Shown here in pieces: positions 26,402 through 34,636 of a DNA stretch of 64,000 bases. Location: NCBI RefSeq assembly GCF_018332715.1, contig NZ_BOQP01000017.1, forward strand, positions 186,001 to 250,000, in the 5' to 3' direction. Numbering within the stretch: the stretch's first letter is position 1; the number at the start of each line of letters is the position of its first letter. A program made the position numbers and the translations under genes. Origin of the DNA: Winogradskya consettensis (GTDB lineage Bacteria; Actinomycetota; Actinomycetes; Mycobacteriales; Micromonosporaceae). Under the pieces are notes generated by a model. The model was not told the DNA's origin. It did not search any database and saw nothing but the letters and a program-made list of their open reading frames with translations.

Positions 26402-26665
26402 CTAGTTGGCCGCGCCGGACCCCGACCAGATCGCGCAGGCGCACAGCATCGCGGCGTCGAAACCCTGCTCTGCCGCCTCGGGGGTGGACCATTCCTGGGA
26501 GTGCGCCGCGACGTCGGGGAACAGCGCCACGAGCCGGCTCTTGGTGGAGATGAGGACCTCGGTCTCCTGCTGGGTCAGGCTGCCGTAGAACTCCTCGAGC
26601 TCCGGCGACATCTGGCCGCCGATGATGCCGGCTTCACGCAGTGCCTCTACCGAGTTGTAGGACAT
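26402..26665 (-). CDS. RiPP precursor peptide, 87 aa
   Basis: The leader has EALREAGIIGGQMSPELEEF (residues 7-26), LTQQETEVLISTKSRL (30-45) and DVAAHSQEW (51-59). The tail after Asp70 is AAMLCACAIWSGSGAAN, with Cys75, Cys77, Trp80, Ser81 and Ser83 as modifiable residues. The leader shares a pattern with the 59-residue peptide encoded at 34454 and resembles a small actinobacterial family annotated as 'aroma-sacti cluster' proteins (from memory, unverified). ATG 26665 has AAAGGAAAAGG upstream. It is flanked by hairpins and lies between the YcaO-TfuA-P450-methyltransferase half and the radical SAM half of the operon. The cleavage site is inferred. Confidence 0.85.
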   Translation of the reverse strand: MSYNSVEALREAGIIGGQMSPELEEFYGSLTQQETEVLISTKSRLVALFPDVAAHSQEWSTPEAAEQGFDAAMLCACAIWSGSGAAN

Positions 26666-26735
26666 GGCCTTTTCCTTTCGCTGTGGGAAATAGCGGGGAT
26701 AGGAGAAGAATGCTGGCTCGCATTACCGGCGCACA

Positions 26736-26753
26736 ACCCCACGAATGTGGGGT
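26736..26753 (-). terminator. Hairpin upstream of the precursor gene
   Basis: ACCCCAC (26736-26742) pairs with GTGGGGT (26747-26753) around a 4-nt loop, just after the methyltransferase stop codon. It may weaken readthrough from the upstream half, so that the precursor gene would depend partly on its own promoter in 26666-26735, which I could not identify. Confidence 0.45.
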
Positions 26754-26760
26754 CGGACAA

Positions 26761-27765
26761 TCAGCACGGAATGGCGGTGAGAATACGCGTAGCAGTGGCG
26801 CCGAGCGGTTCGGTAATGGCGGAAAGGGCGAATCCGGAGGCGGCGAGAAGCGCACGGTATTCGGCCACCGTGCGTTCCTGGCCGCCGGTGAGCACGAGCA
26901 TGGCGATGTCGCTCATGACCGCGGCCGCGGCGCCCGGGCCGGCACCGGGCGGCACCACGGGTTCGAGCACGAGCAGGCGGCCGTCCGGGGCTATCGCGCG
27001 ACGGCAGTTGCGCAGGATCGTGCCGCACTGCCGGTCGTCCCAGTCGTGCAGGATGCCCTTGAGCAGGATCAGGTCGCCCTCGGGGACGGCGTCGAAGAAG
27101 TCGCCGGGGGCGATCGTCCAGCGTTTCGGGGGTGCGGCGCGCCGTAGGGTCGGGGCTGCCCGGGCCGCGCCTTCCGCGCTGTCGAGCAGGATGCCGTGGG
27201 CGTCCGGGGCCGCGGCGAGCACGGCGGCGAGCAGGGTGCCGTTGCCGCCGCCGATGTCGACCACCGTGCGGGCCGCGCGGACGTCGTACGCCCGGACGAA
27301 GTCACCCGCCACCTCCCCCGTCCCGGCGCCCATCGCGGTGTTGAACAGCGTGGACAGTCCCGGATCGCCGGCGAGATGATCGAAGAGCGGATGCCCGCAG
27401 GCGTGCTCGAACGCCGAGCCACCGGAGCGGACGGCGTCGGTCAGCGACCCCCAGGCCCGCCACATCGCCGGGTCGCCGAGCAGCAGCAGCGCGGCGTGCA
27501 GCGATCCGGGGTGCCCGGGGCACAGCGGCCGGCCCAGTTCGGTGAGGGCGTACCCGTCGGAGGTCTGCTCGACCACCCCGAGCACGGTGAGCGCGCGCAG
27601 GAGCCGGCCCAGTCCTGCCCGGTCGCAGGAGGTCTCGACGGCGAGCTTCTCCGCCTGCAGCGGACCCGCTTCCAGGGCTTCGGGGACGCCGAGCCGCACG
27701 GCGGTGTGCAGGATCTGCGAGGTGGCGTAGCCGAAGGCCATCCGGGTCAGCGGCGTGTAGGTCAT
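26761..27765 (-). CDS. SAM-dependent O-methyltransferase (caffeate OMT type)
   Basis: 334 residues. An N-terminal winged-helix dimerisation domain (LGVPEALEAGPLQAEKLAVE) precedes the Rossmann fold with SAM motif VVDIGGGNGTLLAAVLAA and the catalytic HDWDD (ILHDWDDRQCGTILRNCRRA). Members methylate hydroxyl groups of small molecules and tailor natural products, occasionally peptides. It begins 13 nt after the P450 gene and precedes the precursor gene. Its likely target is the matured peptide, inferred from location. Confidence 0.87.
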   Translation of the reverse strand: MTYTPLTRMAFGYATSQILHTAVRLGVPEALEAGPLQAEKLAVETSCDRAGLGRLLRALTVLGVVEQTSDGYALTELGRPLCPGHPGSLHAALLLLGDPAMWRAWGSLTDAVRSGGSAFEHACGHPLFDHLAGDPGLSTLFNTAMGAGTGEVAGDFVRAYDVRAARTVVDIGGGNGTLLAAVLAAAPDAHGILLDSAEGAARAAPTLRRAAPPKRWTIAPGDFFDAVPEGDLILLKGILHDWDDRQCGTILRNCRRAIAPDGRLLVLEPVVPPGAGPGAAAAVMSDIAMLVLTGGQERTVAEYRALLAASGFALSAITEPLGATATRILTAIPC

Positions 27766-27778
27766 GGCACGGGACCCT

Positions 27779-28966
27779 TCACTTCAGATGTACGGGCAGG
27801 TGGCGTACGCCGTGCAGGAACAGATCCGGCGTCCACCGCAACGCGGAGAGGTCACCGGCCGGCCGCAGCGCCGGGAACCGCCGCACGAGCGTGCCGACCG
27901 CCGTCCGGGCCTGCATCCGGGCCAGGGCGGCGCCGAGGCAGAAGTGGACGCCGTGGCCGAAGCCGAGGTGCCGGTTCGGGGTACGCCCGATGTCGAACAC
28001 GTCCGGGTCCGCGAACACCGCCGGGTCCCGGTTCGCCGCGAGCAGCACCGGCACCACCGCGTCGCCGCGCGGGACGATCGTGCCGCCGATCTCCACGTCG
28101 GCCAGCGCGTACAGCAGGCCGGTGTGCCCGACCGGCCCGTTGAACCGGATGACCTCCTCGACACACGAGTCGATCAGGGCGGGGTCGGCGCGCAGCCGGG
28201 CGAGTTGGTCGCGGTGGCGCAGCAGTTCCAGCACCGCGTTCCCGATCAGGTTCACGCTGGTCTCGTCGCCGGCGAGCAGGAGCTGGAAGACCGCCGCGAT
28301 CTGCTCGGGGCGGCTGATCGGGGCGAGGGCGAGCTGGGACAGCAGGTCGTCGCCGGGGGCGGCCCGGCGCTGGGCGATGACCCTGGCGAGGTGGCTCGCG
28401 AACTCCAGGCCGGCGCGCTGGATCCTGGCCGGGTCCTCGCTGCGGCTCATCTCGTCGCTCCACCGGCGCAGCGCCGGCCGGTCCTCGATCGGGAAGCCCA
28501 GCAGCTCCGCGACGACCAGCACCGGCAACGGCAACGCCAGCCCCTCGATGATGTCCACCACGCCGCCATCACCGAAAGCAGGGTCGTCGATCAGTTCGCC
28601 GACGATGCGGGTGATGTGGTCGTCGATCGCGGCGACGGTGCGGGCACCGAACGCGGGGCTGATCAGCCTGCGCAGCCGGGTGTGGTCGGGCGGGTCGAGG
28701 TGGAAGACGTTGCGCCGCAGCATGGCCAGGGGGTCGGCGGTGGCCCGGCGGTGCGTGGCGGCGAGCCCGGCCGGCAACCGGTCGAGCTGGCGGCCGAGAT
28801 CCGGGTGGCGCAGGGCGGCCTGCACGTCCGCGTACCGGGTGAGGTACCAGAACACACGTCCGCTGACCGGCGTCACGTGCCGATGGACAGGTGCTTCCTC
28901 GCGCATCTGCCGCAGCATCGGATGCGGATCGGAACGCACGTCCGGGTCGAACAGGGTCGCGGTCAT
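27779..28966 (-). CDS. Cytochrome P450 of the RiPP operon
   Basis: 395 residues, soluble bacterial P450. The I-helix has LLLAGDETSVNLIG (oxygen-binding Thr), the K-helix ExxR is in CVEEVIRF and the heme-ligand Cys lies in LGFGHGVHFCLGAALARMQA. ATG 28966 forms an ATGA overlap with the TfuA gene. No ferredoxin gene is adjacent. It probably hydroxylates or crosslinks the peptide; with the O-methyltransferase next to it, hydroxylation followed by methylation is a plausible order. Confidence 0.92.
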   Translation of the reverse strand: MTATLFDPDVRSDPHPMLRQMREEAPVHRHVTPVSGRVFWYLTRYADVQAALRHPDLGRQLDRLPAGLAATHRRATADPLAMLRRNVFHLDPPDHTRLRRLISPAFGARTVAAIDDHITRIVGELIDDPAFGDGGVVDIIEGLALPLPVLVVAELLGFPIEDRPALRRWSDEMSRSEDPARIQRAGLEFASHLARVIAQRRAAPGDDLLSQLALAPISRPEQIAAVFQLLLAGDETSVNLIGNAVLELLRHRDQLARLRADPALIDSCVEEVIRFNGPVGHTGLLYALADVEIGGTIVPRGDAVVPVLLAANRDPAVFADPDVFDIGRTPNRHLGFGHGVHFCLGAALARMQARTAVGTLVRRFPALRPAGDLSALRWTPDLFLHGVRHLPVHLK

Positions 28967-30240
28967 CGGGTGCCCCTGCGGCTCATGTCGTACGCGAAAT
29001 AGCGCCGCACCGCGCCGCCCAGCTCCTCGGGAGAACTGAATCCCCGCCGGGCCATCTCGACCTTCGGTGCCGTGCCGGGACCCCGCCAATGCCGCAGGAA
29101 CAGCTGTGCGCACACCGCGGGCGGCGGAACGGCCACCCGGAACCGGGCCTGCTCGGCGGCCTCGTCGGCCCGGGCCACCAGGTCGCACCACTCGTCCCAG
29201 CGCTGCGAGTCACGCAGGGCCTCGAGGACGGCGGGCCGCCAGTCGGTGCTGTGCCACACCGGCCACACCCGCACGAGGACCCGGGTGATCCGTCCGGCGG
29301 GCGACAACCTGGCCATCTCGGCGTCGGTCAGCCAGCCGGCGAGGGCGTCGGGCAGGGGGTCCCGCACACCGAGCTTCGCGTACGCGTAATCCGCCGTGCT
29401 CGTCCCCCCGGCAGCCGCGAACCCGTCGAGCAGCCCGGTCAGCACCCGCTCGTGGACCTCCGGGTAGTCGTCGTCGAAGAGCCGCGCGGCGGTGAGGACG
29501 TCCAGGTCGGACATCCAGCGGCCGGGGGCGTACTCGCGGCGCGTACGCCGGTCGAGGGCCTGATGCTCGGCGATCACCGCGAACGGCACCGTTTGACGTG
29601 CCGCCGGAGCGACACCCGGGGCAGCGGCCACCCGCAGTGCCGCAAGGGCGTCGCGGCGTTTCAGGTCCCACTCCCCGGAGGCGATCCGGTGCTCCAGGGA
29701 CAGCAGCGCGACCCGGTCCGGCTCCTCGACCGCGGCGGCGAGCCCGTCCCACGTACGGTCCATGAACGCCATGGCCTTGGCCGCCGCGACGATCCGCGGG
29801 CCGAACCCGCCCTCGTCGCAGCCGTACCGCAGGTTGACCAGGGCAATCGTCCGCGCGGGATAGCCCAGCTCGGCCGGGCCGTGCAGCATGCCGACCTCGT
29901 CGTCGCCGTCGATGCGCCCCGAGCGGTACATCTCGTAGACCTCGCCGACGCCGTGCATGCCGCAGGGTGCCAGCTCCGCGGCCCGCAGCGCACCCATGCT
30001 GGCCGCGCCGAGCACTCGGACCCCGGCGTCGATCAGGCGCAGGATCTCCTTGTGCCCGACCGAGCGCCGTTCCCGGAAGTAGCCGTCGATCAGCACGGCC
30101 ACGTCACCGGGCTGCCAGTCGCGGGCCAGCAGGTCGCCGCGGGCCGCCGGGGGCCGGATCTCGGCTGCCGGGAGGACGCGGTGGATGTCGGTGGCGGAGA
30201 TGGTCGGCCCGGCGTAGACGACCACGGTTGCGGGAGTCAC
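28963..30240 (-). CDS. TfuA-like YcaO partner protein
   Basis: 425 residues. The N-terminal ~150 residues are the TfuA core: VVVYAGPTISATDIHRVLPA, HKEILRLIDAGVRVLGAASM, GALRAAELAPCGMHGVGEVY. The remaining ~270 residues are an additional C-terminal region I do not recognise. TfuA proteins cooperate with YcaO enzymes; in thioamide formation they are thought to supply sulfur. The GTG start shares one base with the TAG of YcaO (TAGTG), so the pair is tightly coupled. Confidence 0.88.
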   Translation of the reverse strand: MTPATVVVYAGPTISATDIHRVLPAAEIRPPAARGDLLARDWQPGDVAVLIDGYFRERRSVGHKEILRLIDAGVRVLGAASMGALRAAELAPCGMHGVGEVYEMYRSGRIDGDDEVGMLHGPAELGYPARTIALVNLRYGCDEGGFGPRIVAAAKAMAFMDRTWDGLAAAVEEPDRVALLSLEHRIASGEWDLKRRDALAALRVAAAPGVAPAARQTVPFAVIAEHQALDRRTRREYAPGRWMSDLDVLTAARLFDDDYPEVHERVLTGLLDGFAAAGGTSTADYAYAKLGVRDPLPDALAGWLTDAEMARLSPAGRITRVLVRVWPVWHSTDWRPAVLEALRDSQRWDEWCDLVARADEAAEQARFRVAVPPPAVCAQLFLRHWRGPGTAPKVEMARRGFSSPEELGGAVRRYFAYDMSRRGTR

Positions 30241-31382
30241 TACAGCACCTCCGTGGTGACGCGGCTGCCCGGGGCGACGACCTTGACGACCGGCACGCCG
30301 ACCTGGGCGCGGGTCAGCTCGGCGACCAGCGGCGCATGACCGAACGCGGCGGTGGCCACCGCGGTGACGTGGGCGAGATCCTCCGACAGGCTCTCGTGCC
30401 GGACCGGGGGCGCGAGCAGATCACGCAGGTCGGCGGGGGTGCCGGCGGGTTCACGGCGGCGTCTGGACCCCGCGTCGTCGATGTCGTCGTGCAGGTCGTC
30501 GCGGGCACCGGCGATGTAACTGAGCCGGGTCTGCGCCGCCTCGGTGACCGCCCGGGTCAGCGCGATCTCCGGGTCCAGATGGCAGCCGAAGCCGAACATG
30601 GCGGCCGGGTAGTCGTCGCAGGCCAGCCACGCGAGGAAACACGGCAAGCCGGTGGGCGACGCGAGCAGGCGAACCTCGAGGGTGACGCCGGCCCGGTCGA
30701 TCAGCGCGCTCAGCCCGTCGGCCACCGCCGAGCCCAGGCTCTGCGGTGCGACCCGGACGCCGGGGACACCGGCACCGGCGAGGGCGGCCGTGACCGCGTC
30801 GCGTTCGATCACCTCGTAGAGGCCGTGCAGGGTGGCCTCCACGACGGTGTTGCCGCTGGCCAGGCCGTTGGTGGAGGACAGGAACGCCGGTGGGTGCCAG
30901 CCGTCGCGGCGCTGCAGGGAGAGACCGACGACATCGACGGGTACGAGTGTCAGCGCGCCACCGTCGAGCGAGCGCGCGGGCACCCAGTCGAGGGGCAGTC
31001 CGTCGTGCAGGACGCTGGGGACGCTGGGGGTCAGGGCGTACACGTCGTAGGTGAGCCGGTCGGCGACCTCGCGCGGGCTCGCCGTCAGGTCCGCGCCCAG
31101 CGGCTGCTCGGCGTGCCAGATCTCGATCGACTCCATCACCGCGGAGAGCCGGGCCAGCTCCGGGGTCACCCCCTTGCCCTGGGACACGGCCAATGTCGCG
31201 GACAGCGGTCGGACCGCCTGGAACGTCGGGATCCCGATCGTGTCGAGCCGGGTGATGTCGGCGACCCGGGTGACGCCGACGATCCCGGCGGCCCGCTCCG
31301 CCATGACGAGGGTCTCCGCCGGTGGCCGGGCCCGATCGGTGCCGGGCAGCCGTACCTTCCGCTCATCCGTCTCGGTCTGCAT
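30240..31382 (-). CDS. YcaO-domain ATP-dependent peptide backbone-modifying enzyme
   Basis: 380 residues. Conserved ATP-site elements are visible: SQGKGVTPELARLSAVMESI, LYEVIERDAVTAAL and AVTEAAQTRLSYIAGA. YcaO proteins phosphorylate backbone amides to form azolines, or thioamides when paired with TfuA. No ThiF/E1-like domain and no dehydrogenase for azoline oxidation are present, which together with TfuA favours thioamidation. The Pro-rich C-terminus of classical azoline enzymes is missing. Cys75 and Cys77 of the precursor remain possible azoline sites. Coupled to TfuA by a one-base overlap. Confidence 0.92.
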   Translation of the reverse strand: MQTETDERKVRLPGTDRARPPAETLVMAERAAGIVGVTRVADITRLDTIGIPTFQAVRPLSATLAVSQGKGVTPELARLSAVMESIEIWHAEQPLGADLTASPREVADRLTYDVYALTPSVPSVLHDGLPLDWVPARSLDGGALTLVPVDVVGLSLQRRDGWHPPAFLSSTNGLASGNTVVEATLHGLYEVIERDAVTAALAGAGVPGVRVAPQSLGSAVADGLSALIDRAGVTLEVRLLASPTGLPCFLAWLACDDYPAAMFGFGCHLDPEIALTRAVTEAAQTRLSYIAGARDDLHDDIDDAGSRRRREPAGTPADLRDLLAPPVRHESLSEDLAHVTAVATAAFGHAPLVAELTRAQVGVPVVKVVAPGSRVTTEVL

Positions 31383-31398
31383 GTGGTCGCTCCCCCGT

Positions 31399-32208
31399 TC
31401 AGAGATTGGCGGTACGCCGTAGCAGCGCGCGGGCTGCGACAGCGTTGGCCACGACGGCGATGACGGCGAGCACGACCAGGCTGGGCCACGCGGAGCCGAA
31501 CCCGAGCACGGCGCCGTCGCGCATCCCGTTGATCGCGTACGTCACCGGGTTCACCACCGAGATCCAGCGCAGCACGACCGGCAGCTGGTCCACCGGGGAC
31601 AGTGCCGGGGCGGTGAACACCAGCACGAGCACCGAGATGCTGCTGAGCACGGAGAACGTCCGGTAGTCGCGGATGAGGATCGCGCCGGCGAGGTAGATCC
31701 CGTTGAAAGCGACCGCGGCGAGCACGAGCGCGACCAGCATCGTCAGCCAGTTGGCGAGCGGGAACGGGTAGCGGAACAACGCCATCGCCACGACCAGCGC
31801 GAGCAGGCTCTGCGCCAGCACCAGCGTGACCCCGGCGAGCAGCTTGCCCAGCAGGAACCGCGACCGGCGCAGCGGCCACGACCACAGCTGGGTGGAGACG
31901 CCGCTCATCTCCTCCTGGAACAGCGCCATCCCGGTGGTGCCCGCGGCGCTGACCACGGACATCGCCAGCACCATCGGCAGCAGGAAGACCGCGAACGGCA
32001 GGGTCGTGCCCTTGTAGGAGATGTCCCCGACGACGTTGCCGAGCGCGGTGTTGACCAGCAGCAGGTACACCAGGGTCGGGGTCAGGCCGAAGATGAGGTT
32101 GACCCGGTTGCGGGCCAGCAGGGCGTACTCCCGGTAGAAGACCGCGGAGAAGTCGGCGGCACGCGCGGGCGCGACCGGCGGGGTGTGCTCGAACACCAGC
32201 TCGGTCAC
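31399..32208 (-). CDS. ABC-2 type exporter permease
   Basis: 269 residues with about six membrane segments, for example FGLTPTLVYLLLVNTALGNV, FAVFLLPMVLAMSVVSAAGT and VVLAVIAVVANAVAARALL, and the ABC-2 family hallmark NPVTYAINGMRDG near the C-terminus. It overlaps the ATPase gene by 4 bp. Together they probably export the finished peptide or give self-immunity. Confidence 0.9.
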   Translation of the reverse strand: MTELVFEHTPPVAPARAADFSAVFYREYALLARNRVNLIFGLTPTLVYLLLVNTALGNVVGDISYKGTTLPFAVFLLPMVLAMSVVSAAGTTGMALFQEEMSGVSTQLWSWPLRRSRFLLGKLLAGVTLVLAQSLLALVVAMALFRYPFPLANWLTMLVALVLAAVAFNGIYLAGAILIRDYRTFSVLSSISVLVLVFTAPALSPVDQLPVVLRWISVVNPVTYAINGMRDGAVLGFGSAWPSLVVLAVIAVVANAVAARALLRRTANL

Positions 32209-33149
32209 AGGGCACTCTTCTCTGTCATCCGGAGGAACACCTGCTCCAGGGAGTCGGCGGCGGTCGTGAAGCCGGTGATCGCCACGCCGGCGTCCTGGCA
32301 GTGCAGGGTCAGGCCGGGCAGCACGTCACGGCCGGCGGCGCCGTCGATCTGCACCTCGGTGTCGTCGACGGTTGCCGCCAGCCCCTCGCCGTCGGCCCAT
32401 TCGGCGACGACCTTCGCGGCGATCGGGTCGTCGACGGTCACGACCAGGCGGCTGCCGCCGTACTCGCGGACCAGCTCACGCGGCTGGGCGAAGCGCAGCA
32501 CCCGGCCCGCGCTGACGACCAGGACGCGCTGGCAGTTGCGCTCGATCTCCTCGATGTGGTGGCTGGTCCAGAGCACCGTCACGCCGTGCTCGGCGCGCAG
32601 CCACCGGACGAACTGCTCGACCTGGTGCCGCCCGGCGACGTCCAGGCCCGCCGACGGCTCGTCGAGGATCAGCAGCTGCGGGATCGTGAGCAGCGCCCGG
32701 ACGAGCTGCAACCGCTGCCGCTGCCCGCCGGAGAGCTGGAACACGAGCCGCGGCAGCGCCTCGGTCAGCCCGAGATAGCCGGCCACCTCGGCCGCCCACG
32801 GCTCGACGGCCTGCCAGGACAGACCCCGGAACTTCGCGGCGATCTTCAGGTTGTCCAGTCCGGACAGCATCTCGTCGTACGGGCCGGACTGGTGCATCGC
32901 GCCGATCCCGGACTTGGCGCGCACCGGGTCCTGCGCGGGGTCCAGCCCGAAGACCTGGATCACGCCGCTGGTCGGCGGGGTGACCCCGCAGATCAGCTTC
33001 ATCAGCGTGGTCTTCCCCGCGCCGTTGGGCCCGAGCAGCCCGACGGTCTCGCCCCGGGCGATGTCGAACGAGATGCCGTCCACCGCCGGCGTCTCCTTGC
33101 CGCGGTAGCGCTTCGTCAGCTCCACCGCACTCACCACATCGGTCGCCAC
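32205..33149 (-). CDS. ABC transporter ATPase of the RiPP exporter
   Basis: 314 residues. Walker A is GLLGPNGAGKTTLMKLICG, Q-loop GIGAMHQSGPYDEML, signature LSGGQRQRL, Walker B LLILDEPSAGLD and switch His in TSHHIEEIE. It is the DrrA type that pairs with ABC-2 permeases. GTG 33149 was chosen because a GGGGGGAGGG purine tract lies just before it; an ATG at 33164 overlaps that tract. It heads the minus-strand RiPP operon. Confidence 0.92.
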   Translation of the reverse strand: MATDVVSAVELTKRYRGKETPAVDGISFDIARGETVGLLGPNGAGKTTLMKLICGVTPPTSGVIQVFGLDPAQDPVRAKSGIGAMHQSGPYDEMLSGLDNLKIAAKFRGLSWQAVEPWAAEVAGYLGLTEALPRLVFQLSGGQRQRLQLVRALLTIPQLLILDEPSAGLDVAGRHQVEQFVRWLRAEHGVTVLWTSHHIEEIERNCQRVLVVSAGRVLRFAQPRELVREYGGSRLVVTVDDPIAAKVVAEWADGEGLAATVDDTEVQIDGAAGRDVLPGLTLHCQDAGVAITGFTTAADSLEQVFLRMTEKSAL

Positions 33150-33208
33150 GATCCCTCCCCCCATCCATCGACGTTGTTGAGGGGACCGTACGGCGCCGAA
33201 AACCTCTC

Positions 33209-33257
33209 GGCAGCGAACTGCCGCGAAGCTGCCGCCTATCTGCCATTCGCGGGGCAG
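33209..33257. promoter_or_regulatory. Inverted GGCAG/CTGCC repeats between the divergent RiPP operons
   Basis: GGCAG(N4)CTGCC lies at 33209-33222, a further CTGCC follows near 33229, and CTGCC(N8)GGCAG lies at 33240-33257. The 129-bp gap must hold both operon promoters. Symmetric repeats here are candidate operators for the cluster's own LuxR-type HTH protein or cyclase-ATPase. No clear -35/-10 pair was identified. Confidence 0.45.
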
Positions 33258-33278
33258 TCACGTCCTTAGCATTCATCC

Positions 33279-34202
33279 ATGGCAATGGCAGAACCGGCTG
33301 TAGTGCTGTTCGACGGCGCGGGCGGTGCGGAATTGACCGGGGTACGCGACATGGTGACCGGAGCATTCTCGACACCGGCGATAACGGTCGGCGCGGGCGA
33401 CGGCCCCCTTTCTCTCGACGTCGATTCGGGGACGCTGACGGACGGCGACCGGCGGGTGCGCCCGGCGGTGGTGTGGACGCGGCATCGGGCGCCCGGCACG
33501 CTCGTCGCCCATGCCCGTCCGGCGGGGTCGATGTCGGCGCTCGCGGCTTCCGCGTGGGCGGACTTCCTCGGCGAGGTGTGCGCCGCGGCGACGACCACGC
33601 TGCCGGGGACGGCTCCGGCCGGGACGGCGCAGGTGCGGTCGGCGGGACGGCTCGGGGTACGCGTACCGCGTACGGTGCTCAGCACCGATGTCGCCGCCGC
33701 GGCCCGGCAGCTGGGCACGGACCGGGTGATGGTCAAGATCCCGGACTTCCGCCTGGCCGAGCCGGATCCGCGTAGCTGGGCCCCCCACCTACCCGTCGTG
33801 CTCGACGCTCCGGCGGTGCAGGACAGCGGCGGGCATCCGGTGGTCGTGCAGGAATACGTCGCGCACGTCCGTGAGCTGCGCGTCTACTACCTGAACGGCA
33901 CGCTGTGCGCGTTCGACGTCGGCAAGCGGAACCCGGCTGCGACCTGGACCGACCCCGCGTCGGTGAGCGTGGCCCGCACGGACTGCCCGGGCGCCGCCGC
34001 GGTGGTGGTCCGGGCCCTGGCCGCCGCGTGGGGGCTGCGCTACGCGGCGTTCGACCTGCTCGTCACCGGCACCGGCGAGGTCGTCTTCCTGGAGGCCAAC
34101 CCGGACGGCGACTGGCTCTGGTACGAGCGCCGCGCCCGCTGGCACGGCGTGACGTTCCTGGCCGCCGTGATGCTCCGGGAGCTCTTCGATGCCGCCCGCT
34201 GA
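33279..34202 (+). CDS. ATP-grasp peptide ligase (MvdC/TgmB-like)
   Basis: 307 residues. The C-terminal ATP-grasp region has VMVKIPDFRLAEP (ATP lysine), VVVQEYVAHVRELRVYYLNG and the metal-binding end VVFLEANPDGDWLWYERRAR, typical of ribosomal-peptide ATP-grasp maturases. Such enzymes link Asp/Glu side chains to Ser, Thr or Lys. The tail of the 87-residue precursor has no Asp or Glu after residue 70, so this enzyme may act on the leader region, on another peptide or on the C-terminus. It opens the divergent plus-strand operon and overlaps the next gene by 14 bp. Confidence 0.85.
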   Translation: MAMAEPAVVLFDGAGGAELTGVRDMVTGAFSTPAITVGAGDGPLSLDVDSGTLTDGDRRVRPAVVWTRHRAPGTLVAHARPAGSMSALAASAWADFLGEVCAAATTTLPGTAPAGTAQVRSAGRLGVRVPRTVLSTDVAAAARQLGTDRVMVKIPDFRLAEPDPRSWAPHLPVVLDAPAVQDSGGHPVVVQEYVAHVRELRVYYLNGTLCAFDVGKRNPAATWTDPASVSVARTDCPGAAAVVVRALAAAWGLRYAAFDLLVTGTGEVVFLEANPDGDWLWYERRARWHGVTFLAAVMLRELFDAAR

Positions 34203-34452
34203 CCCGATCTCCGCCCGCGACCTGCAGCTGCTGGCGATGCTCGCGCGCGGGCACACCACCGACCGGGCCGCCCGCGAGCTGCGCCTGAGCCGGCACACCG
34301 TCGGCGAGGAGATCAGCGTCCTGCTCGGGCGGTTCAAGTGCCGCAACCGGGCCGAGCTGGTCGCGTACTGCTATGTGCACCGGCTGCTGCCGGTCGGCGT
34401 CTGGCCCCCGCCGTACGCCCCGATGTCCGAACTCTCTTTGGTGGGTGAGTGA
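34189..34452 (+). CDS. LuxR-type HTH DNA-binding protein, single domain
   Basis: 87 residues consisting almost only of a GerE/LuxR helix-turn-helix: SARDLQLLAMLARGHTTDRA, ARELRLSRHTVGEEISVLLG, RFKCRNRAELVAYCY. There is no receiver or sensor domain, so it probably needs a partner, perhaps the large cyclase-ATPase encoded two genes downstream. It overlaps the ATP-grasp gene and ends 1 bp before the small peptide gene. Confidence 0.88.
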   Translation: MPPADPISARDLQLLAMLARGHTTDRAARELRLSRHTVGEEISVLLGRFKCRNRAELVAYCYVHRLLPVGVWPPPYAPMSELSLVGE

Positions 34453-34453
34453 A

Positions 34454-34633
34454 ATGCATGACGCCCTGGGTGTGCTGCGCGACGCCGGATATCCGGTCGA
34501 CCAGCTGAGCGGACCGCAGCAGGCGGTGCTGGCCGCGCTGTCGGAACAGGAGACGACCCTGCTCGTCGCGGTGCACGACCGGCTGCGCGACGCCGAGGGC
34601 GAGGTCACCGCCCACGACCTGAAGCTGCTCTGA
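34454..34633 (+). CDS. 59-aa leader-like peptide, paralogue of the RiPP precursor leader
   Basis: From ATG 34454: DALGVLRDAGYPVDQLS, LAALSEQETTLLVAVHDRL, EVTAHDLKLL. It aligns with the 87-aa precursor leader along its whole length: ALREAG/VLRDAG, GGQMS/VDQLS, SLTQQETEVLI/ALSEQETTLLV, KSRL/HDRL, DVAAH/EVTAH. It stops where the precursor continues into its Cys/Trp core, so it has no obvious modifiable core except its last residues. It could compete for the PqqD protein, act as a regulatory decoy or signal, or be a substrate of the neighbouring ATP-grasp enzyme. A shadow reading is unlikely given this homology. Confidence 0.8.
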   Translation: MHDALGVLRDAGYPVDQLSGPQQAVLAALSEQETTLLVAVHDRLRDAEGEVTAHDLKLL

Positions 34634-34636
34634 CGC

